Origin: Silene noctiflora
Taxonomy: Eukaryota; Streptophyta; Magnoliopsida; Caryophyllales; Caryophyllaceae
Length of the DNA stretch: 20,960 bases
Direction of reading: 5' to 3'
Assembly (NCBI GenBank): GCA_009801015.1
Contig: VHZZ01000083.1
Coordinates: forward strand, 330,274 to 351,233
Shown: piece by piece, positions 8,094 through 20,067 of the stretch
Numbering within the stretch: position 1 is the first letter of the stretch
Layout of the letters: each line of letters opens with the position of its first letter
The notes under the pieces: model-generated
The model's input: only the letters and a program-made list of their open reading frames with translations
Database searches by the model: none
Told to the model about the DNA's origin: nothing
Program-made: the position numbers and the translations under genes

Positions 8094-9709
8094 TCAGTCC
8101 TCTGCGTCGTAGTCTTCATTATCCTCTGTCCCTTCATTAGAGCTGCTGAACATTACAGGATCGTTTTCCATAGTCTCCATTTCACCATATGACCAACTAC
8201 AATGTTCGTCGTGTACAGTTTCTTCAACAGATTTTTCAGCGGAGATGTCATGTGTGGTAGTAGGAACCGAGACAGGATTACCATTCTCGTCCAAATCGAG
8301 ATTTAGGTCAAAGTTTCGAACAGATTTTGACATCTTTCCGGCATTTGTTAAATTAGATGTTCTGTCCAGAGACTCGCCTTCGTGATATAGCCTCATTGTT
8401 TGTAGGTCATTCATGTTGAGATCATCCTCGAACATATCACACTTAGTTGCTCGATTACCTCGTCCATTACCTCTACCTCTACCTCTTCCTCGTCCCTTAA
8501 CCCTGCCATTACTGTAAGCTGTTGCATGCTGATTACTTCCATTCTCATCTTCATAGTCAGCAAGTTTTCTGATTCACAACAGCATATGTATTAGCAAATA
8601 TTTTAGGCTAACGCATTCTAAACAGGAAACCATACAATTGAAATGGTATTTTACAAACCTTCTCCTTCCAGTTAGTCGATCATCACTCCTCGCAGCAGAA
8701 TCTTCCAATTCAGGAACTTTATTTACAATCTCTCTCAAAAAATCGAAGTTGTTGAACCTCTGCACACACTGCTTCCTGCAAATACAAATAAACTTTGCTG
8801 AGAAAAAATATCCACCCATCTACAATAGGTGGGTAACTATCTAAATAATCGAACAATTACAGTCATGACGCTGTCCAACAGCCAACAAGGAGATTTCTAC
8901 GTCTAAACCTAACCCAAACTGATCAAGAAACAGCCAGTTTACCGAATATATGAGAAAAGTTCATCAGGTCTTAAAAACGTATGCAGAAACTTATTTGTGA
9001 CACGAAACTTAGGAGGAACGCTTTTAAAGAACTTCACTATGCCTAAGGCTATCTGGTAAAAGAAACATTCAATCAACTAGTGAACTTACAAATGCAATGA
9101 ACTGAGTGTCTTTGCTCCTCGAGTAGCTGTTATTTCATATGTGCGATCACAGAGTTCTTGCAGAAATAGCTCCAGGGCTTTAGCTGCACATATAAAAGTA
9201 GTACTTCAGTTACAGCATAAGTTAAAAAAGAACAAAATAATTGGTGAAAACCAAACACAAAAATAGACGACAGCCCTATAGGCCGTTTATCGACTTACAA
9301 ACTAGTAGCGGCACAGCCATGGCTATCTTTCCGACATCATCATCAGATTGCATAATCTTCTTGATTCTCGCCTGTTAAAGAAAACATTCAATAAGCAAAA
9401 TTTAAGGCAATTGATAGGATAACGAGCAAAGCCTACTAAAAACCAGAAGTACAAAATTCAGGTCTTTAATTCGTACAGCGTAGCTTTTGATTGAGTTAGT
9501 TTCCGACAGTTTGTGACACAGATTTATTCGGTAGTGTTCACTAAATGTGTCATGATTATTTGTATACGTTAATCCGTTTTACAAGATTTAGTGTAACACG
9601 GCTTTACATGAGAATAATAACTGTATTCGAAAATTAAATAATAAGAAAGCTGAAAAGAGGAAGAAGAGAGACGTACAGCAGGAAAGCGTGTGTCAAGTCT
9701 TCTCTTCAT
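8094..9709 (-). CDS. NF-YC11: Dr1-associated corepressor / NC2-alpha, NF-YC11-type
   Basis: Five exons on the minus strand: 9709-9677, 9371-9299, 9183-9090, 8775-8659 and 8568-8094. All introns are GT-AG, the frame is continuous and the product is 263 residues. Residues 6-88 form an H2A/NF-YC-type histone fold: TRFPAARIKKIMQSDDDVGK, IAMAVPLLVSKALELFLQEL, CDRTYEITATRGAKTLSSLH, then FNNFDFLREIV. Next come a basic GR-repeat (VKGRGRGRGRGNGRGNR, 129-145) and an acidic tail ending EDNEDYDAED. FDLNLDLDENG (residues 192-202) contains LxLxL, an EAR-type repression motif. NC2-alpha pairs with NC2-beta (Dr1), binds TBP on DNA and blocks TFIIA/TFIIB, repressing TATA promoters in the nucleus. Length is close to Arabidopsis NF-YC11 (about 290). 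The start codon opens exon 1 with MKRRLDTRFPA, which fits the family N-terminus. Open frames of 81 and 113 codons in the region are parts of exons 4 and 5. Confidence 0.94.
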
Positions 9710-9895
9710 ATCAATCTAAGCGTCAAAGAAAAACTCAAAACAGGTATGAAAATGCGACGGTTCGAAACGTCGGGAAACGATGTTATGAAAAGTTGTATGA
9801 AGACTTGTCTTGATTACGGAAAAGTTCTTAGCTTGAATCTTCGAGTGCATACAACAATTATAGAGAGCACAGTTTCCAAATAAAAGTGCACAAGT

Positions 9896-9904
9896 ATTTT
9901 TATA
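9896..9904 (-). promoter_or_regulatory. Candidate TATA box of the corepressor gene
   Basis: Minus-strand TATAAAAAT, about 190 bases upstream of the corepressor ATG. No other good TATA-like sequence is closer. Position implies a 5' leader of roughly 150 bases. Confidence 0.4.
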
Positions 9905-10797
9905 TTAGCTAATATCCTACGTAATTAGGAGTTTTATCCTATACTTGGTAAATAGTAGGCATAGGATAGAAAATCCGTTTAAAAAAAAAAAAAAAAACCA
10001 ACATAATTAGGAAAGTTAGATAAAATAAGGAAATAACATGATACTTTCAGTCTGGGCTAATCGCGACTCTGTGAGAATCCAGGCGAGTCGTGACTAGTGA
10101 GTTGTTTAGGACTTCAATCCAACTACAGGCGTATCAGTAATCCAACCCACGAACCATTGTGAGTCTTGTGACGTACAAGATCAATCCAAAACCTCAGAAA
10201 CCCTTTGTAAGCCATCAAAACACCAAATTATGAATATTTTAGCATTTTAGTCCTAAACTGCCCTTATTTTACCATTAACGTAAGTAATAATACTACAAAT
10301 ATGTGATAAAAACGACACTTAACAACGGTTGGTGAATCGGGTTTTGTGTGGTTGGGGCGATTTAATTATGATCATTTCCGACATACGTAAATTTCAGATT
10401 AAAATAGAACATTTTGAATTTGGATCCATGAACTCTATTTGGATTTCATTTTCGTCTGATAAAAGCATATTAGGTCAATTTGTGTTGGGTCTCTTTGATG
10501 AACCTGTCATGGTTAACGCGTTTATTCGAAAATTATTAAAACCAGACCATTTGACCAAGTATAGTGCTACTAAAAGCTGGGTTGACATGGAACTATGGAA
10601 GTAATGGAACACAAAGGCTTTGCTCATATGAACATACATCATTCAAAATGTCGAAGTAGCATATATACCTCTAAGGCCCTAACAAAACATGGCACCAAAA
10701 GTGAATAATCGACAAGTTATTGTTGTCTCACTCGGATGTACATTCAAGAAGCCATTGATGATCAAACTGAAAACCTAATACTCCGTATGAGTTTCAG
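9905..10797. other. Intergenic region between corepressor promoter and citrate synthase 3' end
   Basis: Contains the presumed corepressor promoter, a poly-A tract (9980-9996) and a 91-codon plus frame at 10329-10604 without recognisable features or family resemblance. No RNA gene or convincing repeat was seen. Confidence 0.45.
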
Positions 10798-10803
10798 TTT
10801 ATT
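10798..10803 (-). terminator. Candidate poly(A) signal of citrate synthase gene
   Basis: AATAAA on the minus strand, about 285 bases past the citrate synthase stop. This is a plausible distance for a plant 3' UTR, but plant signals are loose. Confidence 0.4.
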
Positions 10804-11086
10804 GAAGTCTTATTACTCGTATAGTTACAAACTAATCTCTCAACCTCATCTATTTCTTCAAAAAAAAATTGAGAAGAAATTTTGAAAATACGTTTATAAA
10901 ACCCATGCCACAACGGAAATATATAAAAAGTCAAGCATCTCCCTAACTTCCCTCAAGTAATTAATCCATCAGGCCTACCTTATTAGCCTATTGTAAATCA
11001 GGGCAAGCAAGGGATAAGAATAGATAGACTCTGCATACAAGCTTTCTTTCTGATCCCTATCCTCGTCGCATAATGTGTTCTTAATA

Positions 11087-14000
11087 TCAAGCTGCTGCTT
11101 TGTTACAGTGCTTCTCAAGCCATTCCATCGTCACACTCTTTGGTCTTTCTAAGGGCAACCCAAGAGCTCGATCCCAGATAAGCTGGAAATGGAAAACCGA
11201 TGAGACAAAAATCACATAAATAAGTTATTAAATATTCTCTCCATCTATTTACAATGTCCATGTTTGACTTTGGTGGTTAAAAGATGTCGACGCCGACCAA
11301 CAATTTTCATGTTTTCCTTTTCCCTTTTCCCTATTCGTTTTCATTCATTATATTTTATGTATGCAACCATTTTTGCATGATTCATATCCGCCAATCCCAA
11401 ATCATTTTTGCAATTACGGCTTTGATGTTGTACAACTTTTAAAAATGACAAATTTTACCTTGTTTTTCTGCATATAATTGAGGAAACTAATGATCTAAAT
11501 TGACAACGGTGAACTACCAAATTTAGGTGGGGGGCAATATTGAATTTACATAGGTTGGAGATATTATATGATGAAATTAAAAGGCAACCACAGTGTATCA
11601 AACCTGAGAGCAAATTCCGATGCTCCGTGACACTCCAAACAGAACAGTGTAATACCTGACAGTTCAGGAGCATATTTATGATTCACTAACTTCTTTAAAT
11701 TTGAGCATGATTGATAGATTAATAAAATGAAAAGAAAAGATAAGGACCTTGCTTCCGTCAAACCATAATGGTTCAGCAACACTCCACTGTGGGCGTCAAC
11801 ATTTGGCCATGGGTTCTTAACCTGCACTCCACCCCAAATTCAAAAAGATAAAACTACATATTCCTAAACAAAAAGGCCACGACACTTGCCAAGGAGAAAT
11901 ATAAGATGGTACATTCTGAACTTGAAACCAAATTGCGGTGTTGTAGGTATGTTACTTTGACTCTTTACTTATTGGTTGTAGTGTTGTACCCATGTCCGAC
12001 TGTTACCAAATACACATAACCTCGAAGAGCCACAAAGGGAAGTCTGCTTCTTTAGTAGGATGTTTAAAAGTATATTATATTATATATCAAGCAACCATCT
12101 ATTTCACTCAAAAAAAACTCAATACTTCAAGTTTGTTAACATATTTTTCTTTGGAACTGTGCCGGCACCCGTATCCTCATTTGTAGGGAAAAGTCCATGT
12201 GGCTAAAAAATTGGCTGATTTTGGGTTCAACACTTGGATATATCCTGTGTACCCGAGTCCTAGTAAAATTAGCTATGTGCAAACACTCAAAAAAGATTAG
12301 CTATTCGCATAGCAGTTTTTGAAACTGAGTCAAGAAATCAGTTGCATTGTTTTAAAGATAAACATGCTTCCGGGATTTGCAAAAATGTTCCAATCAGGCA
12401 CAAGGCAACGTTTTGGAGAGAAATTGACTGCCTTCGTGATCATATTTTTTCAGAGAAGGAAAAATAGGTATGAGTAAGACTACCTTTCCAAGATCTGTCA
12501 GAACAGGAGGCACCACTTCATATAGCTTTGACACCTGCAGAAACCAAAGTTGGCTGAGAAACCACGGAAGGACGCCACAATAACAAGAGAACATATTTCA
12601 ATTATACCAGTTGGAAAAGTGGATCATCAGGCATGTGCTTCAATGCAAATTCTCTCTGGCACATGTACCTTGGATCTGTTTTACGCAAAACTCCGTGGCC
12701 AAATCCAGGAACAACCTATTATTTTGGAGGGAGGAATTTTAACTACTACAACATATATCACAATTCACAAATAAGACATTGCATGTTAGTGTTAAACTAG
12801 AGCATTCGTAACAATTAGTGAGAATTTAAAAACTCAAACCATAGATCTTTATTTATTAGTCAGGCTAAAGTTATTGCTAATTGCTACAACTTTGAGGAAA
12901 AGAGTACTAAATTATGAAGGCAACCCTATGAAAAGGGCCCCACATGTCCATATTACATCAAATATACTGCAAGCTTAGAATAATAACCAATTATTTATGA
13001 TTTAAACATAGCAAAGTCCCAAGCATATTTTCACTAGTGAAAAGACGTGGAAAACTAATGCGGAAATCTGGTACTCTGGTAGATGTGGAGAACTTCAAAT
13101 ATCTACGTTTCATAAGCTTATATTTCCACCTGAAGACGCTCATTGGGAGAGATTTACAGTCAAGAAGATAGATTGTACTTTTTAGTTTATACATTTACCA
13201 TTCAAGCTCAATGGAGAAAACAGTTACTTTTCTCTAAACACATCAGTTTTTTGAAGTTCTAAAATACTTGCATCGAAAACCAAGCAAATTGTCTCTAGGT
13301 CCAAACCCTATTAACAATTACTACATCAAGACTACCATCCGTGTAACAGGAAGCTCCACTGGCTGCGGTCATTTGCTTGATTACACCACTCAGATTAGAA
13401 AATGAGTTTTGTTTATTTGGGAGAGAGGCAAGTGAAAAATAAAATAACCTTGAATTACCATTTCATGTCACACAAGTGACTTGAAATGACTAGTTTCAGC
13501 AGGAAACTGGAAGTTCGGTTAGTCTTGAGATGGTTGAAATTCTAAGAACAGAGAAAGTGAAAATTGATTATAAATTGTTTTGGAGGGTGGGAAGGGACAG
13601 CCGACAGTACGTCAGTTGCTTATACAAACTCATCATTTCAATTTCCTACATTGAATTACCACAACTAAGGAATCAAAAATATTTTACTCACCTTGCCACT
13701 GTTCAATGTTTTCCAGACGTAATCTTTCAATTGCTCGGTGGTGATATTCTGTCCGCATTCTTCAACAACTGACTTGATCCAAAGCAAGACTTCCTGACAT
13801 GTTAATGTGATAAAAATGAAAAAGCATAACATAAGATTATGCTGGCCACATAAGCCTAGGTGACTAGGAGAATAAATCAAGGAAAGAGATGCAAAATATT
13901 GCAAAAAAATTTATTATACCATGAATATAAAAGACAAACTCGGAGATGAATACAGAAATCAATTATTGTAGCTAATATGATCGTCAACACTTGGAATCTG

Positions 14001-17000
14001 ATCAACAGAAACACCTTTTATAATAGCATAAAGCCACCACTTTTGTGTTTATGCTGAAAGAACTGAATCTGAAATGCAACAGTTTCATTGACTAGGAAAC
14101 AATGCTAGCAAATAAACATCATTGATACGTTAATGTGGCAAGCGCTGAAGCTAAAAATTATGTTGATATGTACAAAAGTAGCTAAAAACAGGAAATTCAT
14201 TAAGAAAAAGAAGAAAAGAACACTAAAACCAGAAGTACTCGAACAAACCAAAGATGAAGAGGATGACGAAGAGAAGATTACAATCAAGAGAAAAATATGT
14301 TCATCGCTGCCTATATATATGACACCATTTTTTCAAGCAGAACATTCCTAATAGAGGATTTTCCTTGGTCAGCTTCAAAATTTCAAGCGAAAGAAAATCT
14401 GAAAGGAAGTGCTTTCATAGTCCCTCAAGAGTCAAGTCTGCTCAAGAAGGGGTGGGGGTGGTTGCAAAATCTCTACCTGGTTCGCTAATCCATGAAGTGG
14501 GCCTGCCAAACCATTCAGTGCAGCTGCAAAAGACAGGTAAGGGTCCGAAAGTGCGCTACCCACCTACACAGTGGTCAGAATACTCAGTTCAGCTTTTACA
14601 GCAAAAGTTGCTTCGCTACTGATTTCGTTAGTAAGAAAAAAAAGTTACTCTAGAAGCAAGATAAGCAATGGCTATAGAGTTGTAAGACATTTTACCAGAT
14701 GGCCAGTGTGTGCACTGACATTTCCTCCCTCATGATCACTGAAAATAAGATGAGAAATATTGATTAGATTTAACTTTTAAGAAGGGAGACTGAAGGAGAT
14801 TAGTTAAATGAACATAAACTTGTGCTTACGTGTGAATTGTGATATAAAGTCGCATCAGCTCAAACATCTGAGGGCTATCAAATCCCAACATGTGAGCAAA
14901 ATTACCACCGTAGTCAAGAGAGTCATCTAGCGGTATTGTTTGACCATTCTTATACATCCTTCAGTAAGAAAATGATAAAGCTGAGATTCTCAATGGTTGA
15001 TCTAGACTAACCAACCCATCAAAGTTGTAATGATGACACAGAAATTTGAACTCTGTGGAGACCAATCCATGCTACAATATGTCAAGTTTGGCTACATAGG
15101 CGAATAGACCTCACTACTTGGTAACACTTAATCAGCAAATAAGGTGCTAAAAATATTATCCGAGTTGCCACTTAATTTCTGAATGAAGCCTTGAGGCCAG
15201 AAAGATCCTGAAGTGGATGTAGATAGCAGGTTGTCAGACCAGAAAAAAAGGAATCCAATTCAAAACACAAAAAGGTATGTTTACCTATTTATGAGATCAC
15301 TAGTACATTGCTTCTTTCATTTAACTATGAACTCCATGAAACATAATAAAGATGATAGGTACGCATAAGTTCATTTTTTTCAAAACATGGGCCTCCATGT
15401 CAAAACTAAGGGCTCAACTTTTGAGCAACCTCCCTTAAACAAACACCACCAAAAGCAGTTGCTTCAATCCATAGTTCAACCATATCCTGCAGTGAACCAG
15501 AACATTTTACTGACCTTCGATATACATAAGCAGCAACAACAGGAACTTTGGCAATCAAACTAAGACAGTCCTCATATGTTGGCTCCCAAAACCTATATTT
15601 ATATTCACGGTCAGGGTTCAGGACTAACTATTATGAGAAAACTACAAGTAATGAAGTATAAACAAATCATGAGAGACTCACTTTGATTTATGGATTCCTT
15701 TCTCATATGCCTTCTGAAACTCACTTTCAACCTGAAAAAAGAAATGTAATGTCATACAAATTGTAACCTAGGCATGCAACGCTAGATTCAACTGCAAAGG
15801 CATATGACTTAGAGGTAACTAGCTGAAATGATCACAGTCAACAGCAGACGCTAACCGCATGGAAAAAACTTAAGCAATGAAAGGACAGGGATTAAGTATC
15901 AAATGTAATATGTATTCACAAAGGCTTCGATAAAATCATTTGGAAGTTGTTCTCGTCGAATACCATCCACAATCAACAGTATAGCTTCAAAATGCAAGCA
16001 GAGCAAATGAATAATAAAGCGGCAAAAGACTCTGTAGCTAGCATCTATACTACAACGGGAGGAGAAAACATGAAATCAAAATTTAACCTGAAGGGCCATG
16101 ACACCAGTAGCAAACTGAGTCATTGGATGAGCAGTGACAGGCAAAGCATCAATAGTTTTGTAGACGTGGTCTGCAAAGACATATAGAACGTCAGTGATTA
16201 TGCTGCCAATGGATAAGCTTCAATTCACTTACACAAGCAGACACACAGCCAGATGGATATTACACAGAAAAATTACAAGCTTTAAACAACTGTGTTTTGC
16301 ATGCACATGTCAATGTAGAGTCGCCAAAGAATTTTGTTTCAGGGAAGTTACAAGCCAAACACCTGGGACAAAAGCACGGCTCCGCAGATCTGCTGAAAGT
16401 GAATCCACTTGTTCTTTGCTGGGTACCTAAATAATCGAACACGGAAAAAGACACAATTTGAATTACAGAGTACATTCTGCAGATCGCATCAGATGCAAGA
16501 AGCTGACATATCCAAGGAAGCTACAACAAAGAATACCCATCTAAAAGTCTCGTGCAAGACCTCGGTGCCAAATGGTAAACATGCAAGCACTTTGAGTAGA
16601 AAAAAACTGCTCGTTAAGAGAAAACTCCCAATTTCAAGCACTCTCAAACTTTAATATACATAAACTCATTCATATGGAAATTTAGAGGCTAACAGCAGTG
16701 GTAGGCTGGTAGCAGCAAAATCTAGTCCCACACTAATATAGAGAAAATATACTCCCTCCATCCCATTTTTAATGTCCTCTTTGCCGGCCCAAAATTATTG
16801 TCCCTTTCCTAAATTTAGTAAGAAAAAAATTCTTAACCTCCAATATTGCCCTAGATAATCAACTACCATCGTCTTCACCCCACTAACATTGTCCCTATTC
16901 CCTTTAATTCAAGGGGTGGGATTGGTATTTCATCACCTTTCCTAAAATCATCCCAAAATGGTAAGGGGGACAATAAAATTGGGATGAAGGACGTATAATT

Positions 17001-18211
17001 TACTAATTACCAAACCTTAATCCTAGTGATCCAATTACCATTTTGATATAATATAAGATGAAACATAGATATTAGAGCATTATATTCCTTCTAGTCGATC
17101 CTCAAACAGGGAGAAATGATACGTGGGGATTATACTAGATGTAACCATAACAAACAAGGCTCTAGATTTCACTATATCCGGAGACATAATCCTTGAATTT
17201 GTAAGGGGCTACTTACTTTCCCAGTCAAAAGTAGCCAAAGAAGTCCTTCAGGCAATGGCTCTCCACCTGGCTTGGCAGCAGGTAAGAGTTTCTGACACTC
17301 GGGGATAGATAAACCTCTAAAACGAATACCCTGAATATAAACATAATAATTCATCAATAATTAAAAAATAATAATAATAAAGCCTACATGTATATTGAAC
17401 CAATCTCAGCGAATAGGAGGAAAACTGCCCTCAATTAAAATTTTACCTAAGCACGAGAAAACTATTATTATACCTCTTCTGCGTCAAGTAGAGATGGTTC
17501 CCAAAGCAAACCTATCATGCCTCTCATTCCACCCAGTACCTATTATATTAAACGGAAATCTCAAGAAAGCTGTTTGCAGAATTACAGGTTAACATATCAC
17601 CCTTAAAAGTAATTCTCATGTGCGAACTCAAAAAACGAACAATATGGACTTCAAATTAAGCCCATACCATGTCAACATTAATTTTTCCAAGCTGAACATT
17701 TCCGTGTTCTTTCTTTAACTTCTTCAAACGCTCCTACAGAGGAAAGAGAGAGTATTAGTAACTTTTAACAAAAAAAAAATTGCAAGTCGAAATGCCTGTA
17801 CAGTTGAAAAGAGAAGGTAGATGATCATTTGCAAGACACAATCAACACTAAGCCTATAGCTCCAATCCTTAAAGGCATCAAATCTGACATGATAATCTTG
17901 CATCCTCAAAAAAAATGGCAACGTACTTTCGAGAAAAGAAAAGGGAAGGCTTGAGAGAGAAATAAAATTTCAAAAGAGCTAAAATTAGCAGATTCACCTG
18001 CTGCTCTGGAATCAGTTCTTGCAATTCTGAACAAAGATCCTACCATATCAAGACATAATTTAAAAACAAGGCAAAAGACGCAAATTAGAAATTAAGAATT
18101 CAAATATTTAACATGGAAAAACAAGAGGAAAAATCAAATATATATTACAAGGTTAGAGGAACTTTGCAACTGAATCCATCTGGCAGAGCTGCTTAGGAAT
18201 GGTTGCTGACC
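11087..18211 (-). CDS. CSY4: Citrate synthase, mitochondrial (exons 2-19; first exon not in view)
   Basis: Eighteen exons on the minus strand join in one frame (455 residues): 18211-18149, 18039-17998, 17733-17668, 17539-17474, 17330-17217, 16426-16363, 16170-16088, 15731-15682, 15592-15515, 14958-14830, 14738-14696, 14563-14477, 13793-13692, 12715-12608, 12534-12484, 11821-11748, 11655-11604 and 11182-11087. All introns are GT-AG. The enzyme condenses acetyl-CoA with oxaloacetate to citrate, the entry step of the TCA cycle. Recognisable blocks are [46 protein letters not shown] and [19 protein letters not shown]. The catalytic triad is intact: His in GPLHGLAN (14494-14492), His in GFGHGVLR (12697-12695) and Asp in NVDAHSG (11797-11795). 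The mitochondrial, not peroxisomal, form is indicated by the close match to the plant CSY4 sequence and by the presequence remnant [10 protein letters not shown]. The product ends HCNKAAA. Arabidopsis CSY4 is about 474 residues, so only about 17 N-terminal residues (exon 1, 'MVFFRSVS...'-like) are missing. Exon 2 begins in phase 0. Confidence 0.95.
11230..11460. repeat. Possible decayed MITE in the last citrate synthase intron
   Basis: attctctccatctatttacaatgtcc (11232-11257) resembles the start of Stowaway-type elements, and 'aaaatgacaaatttt' near 11443-11457 might be a worn opposite end. The inverted pairing is weak. Confidence 0.25.
16752..16993. mobile_element. Stowaway-type MITE in a citrate synthase intron
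   Basis: TA (16750-16751), then CTCCCTCCATCCCATTTTTA, and at the other end AAATTGGGATGAAGGACG followed by TA (16994-16995). The ends are inverted repeats over about 28 bases, including TGTCC / GGACA. Length about 242 bp, TA target duplication and no ORF are the hallmarks of Stowaway. It lies in the 790-bp intron between the exons ending at 17217 and starting at 16426, away from both splice sites. Confidence 0.85.
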
Positions 18212-19118
18212 CTGTGAGTCAAAAATAAATCAGATACAATGACTTACTGGGAAATTGGGAATATGATATTGCGAACTCACGGAGTCGTTCTCTAAACGCT
18301 TCTAATAGTAGGATTTATTTGAGTGACAAACAATTAACTCGAAAAGAATCCAAACCAAACTAGGTTAAACAAACTATCCAACAGCAGTGCATTTACTACA
18401 AGCAGAGGCAAGTACTACAAAAGCATTTTCGCGTGTGTTATGAACTGAAAACTGCTCAAGTGCTCTATTTGTGAAATTCCGTTCTTTCCTAAACGACCCA
18501 ACCCCACTCCAGTGTAAAAGAAAGAACACCCAGAATTTTAAAGGGGAAAAAGACAAGGATATCAGTAATCTCATTGTTGGGAATTTCGGATCAGTTACCC
18601 GAGCATAGAAATCAACAGCCCCCCGGAGGAAAAACTCGTATTCACTAGCTGGTTCCAACCAGTTTACCGACATACTAATGTTGCAAAGAATAATCACCTT
18701 GGATACACATCAAAACATGCGTAATAAACAGCGTAACATACAACATAAAGTTTTAAATTTAAATCAACTACTAAATCTTATGCTAAACAATAAAGTCACG
18801 AATTATAAAGTATTGTTAAATCAAATGACCATAAAAAAAACAGTAGCCAAGGAATGTGTAATCTTAGTTGTTTAAAAGCTTGGCAGAAGACAATCTGAAG
18901 CAAAAGTCCAACCGTTTACCATCCTTTTATGCTTCAACTAAGACAGTATAGATAAAAAAACACATTTCTTTCTGTTATGTTTAAACCATGATCAATAGAA
19001 AATCAATCTAGAAATACGTTCTGCGAAACTCAATCCAGAAATACATTCCGCGAAACTACATAGCATTCACACAACTCTAATGAAATGCTATCAGTTAGGA
19101 CAGTGAAAACTTATTAAC
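18212..19118. other. Upstream of citrate synthase exon 2: presumed intron 1, with an exon-like frame
   Basis: No 'MVFFRS'-like exon 1 was found on the minus strand here after checking every ATG. A minus-strand frame of 107 codons (18697-18374) includes an exon-like segment at 18673-18599 ending in a GG|GTAACT donor. Otherwise AT-rich and without recognisable features. Confidence 0.5.
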
Positions 19119-20067
19119 CGGCCTATTGTCTACACAGATGGAAAAATTGATCTACTTGAGTTAAAATCGCATCAAATAACACAACTTCCTAAAAAATAAT
19201 AAAATATCAAACAAAAAATTATTTGAGCGGCCTAGAATTGTCTACACAAATGAAACAATGATCTATTTTCGAGTCAGGATCGCATCAAATAACAAAAAAA
19301 ACCACATCTAGTGAAATATCATTAAGCGACCTAGAATTGCCTAAACAGACGGAGTAATGATCTACTTTCGAGTAAAAATCGCAACAAGTAACACCTATTA
19401 TCAAAAAACAACATCAAAAGAAAAATCATTAACCGAGCTAAAATTTTCTAAACACATGCAAAAGGATGAAGCAATCACATCAAATACCAATACAACTATC
19501 AGAACAATATCAAACGAAAAATTATCAATCAACTTATGGAATTTTCTCACATATGAAAAGGTTATCTAGTTTTGAGTAAAAATTGCATCAAAACACACAA
19601 TTTATCAAAGAAAAAATATCAAACGAAAAATCATTTAAACGAACAAGAATTTTCTACACACATGAAATTGATGAAGCAATAACCTACTTTCGACTCAAAA
19701 TTGCATTGAATACGAACATAATTATCAAAATTTTATCAAATGAAATATTATCAATCGACCTAGAATTTTCTCATCTATGAAACAATTATCTAGTTTCGAG
19801 TCAAAATCGCATCAAATAACACCGTTATCAAAAAAAATGTTCAAACGGAAAATCATTTAAACGTCCTAGAATTTTCTACACGCGTGATGAAATTGATGAA
19901 AAAATAACCTATTTTCGACTGGAAATTGCATCAAGTAATAACACAATTATCAAAAGAATATCAAACGAATAATCATCAATCTACATGGAATTTTCAACAC
20001 AAATGAAACAATTATCTAGTTTTGAGTCAAAATCACATCCAATAACACAATTTTACAAAGAAAAAAT
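19119..20067. repeat. Degenerate tandem repeat array, nine units of 96-119 bp
   Basis: Units start near 19119, 19228, 19327, 19434, 19530, 19640, 19756, 19862 and 19981, each with a form of CGACCTAGAATTTTCTACAC. Later come GATCTACTTTCGAGTC, AAATCGCATCAAATAACAC and ATCAAACGAAAAATCATT. Units 5, 7 and 9 share 'gaaacaattatctagttt'-type cores, while units 6 and 8 share 'gaaattgatgaa...ataacctactttcgact', so the later part alternates two unit types (dimer about 225 bp). Unit 9 is cut by the LTR at 20068. Short frames within (19357-19569, 19583-19780) are by-products of the repeat. Confidence 0.88.

Noticed and set aside
10329-10604. 91-codon plus-strand ORF
   Set aside because: No recognisable domain, intergenic AT-rich context and no visible splice partners.
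14105-14351. Antisense ORF pair (Ser-rich / Lys-Glu-rich)
   Set aside because: They lie in a citrate synthase intron and arise from a purine-rich low-complexity stretch.
18374-18697. 107-codon minus-strand ORF as a gene
   Set aside because: It runs through a probable donor at 18598; the part after it is hydrophobic, low-information translation of intron-like sequence. Only the first 25 codons look exon-like.
19119-20067. CRISPR-like or coding repeat
   Set aside because: Units are about 105 bp with no repeat-spacer structure, heavily diverged, in a plant genome; short frames inside do not persist from unit to unit.
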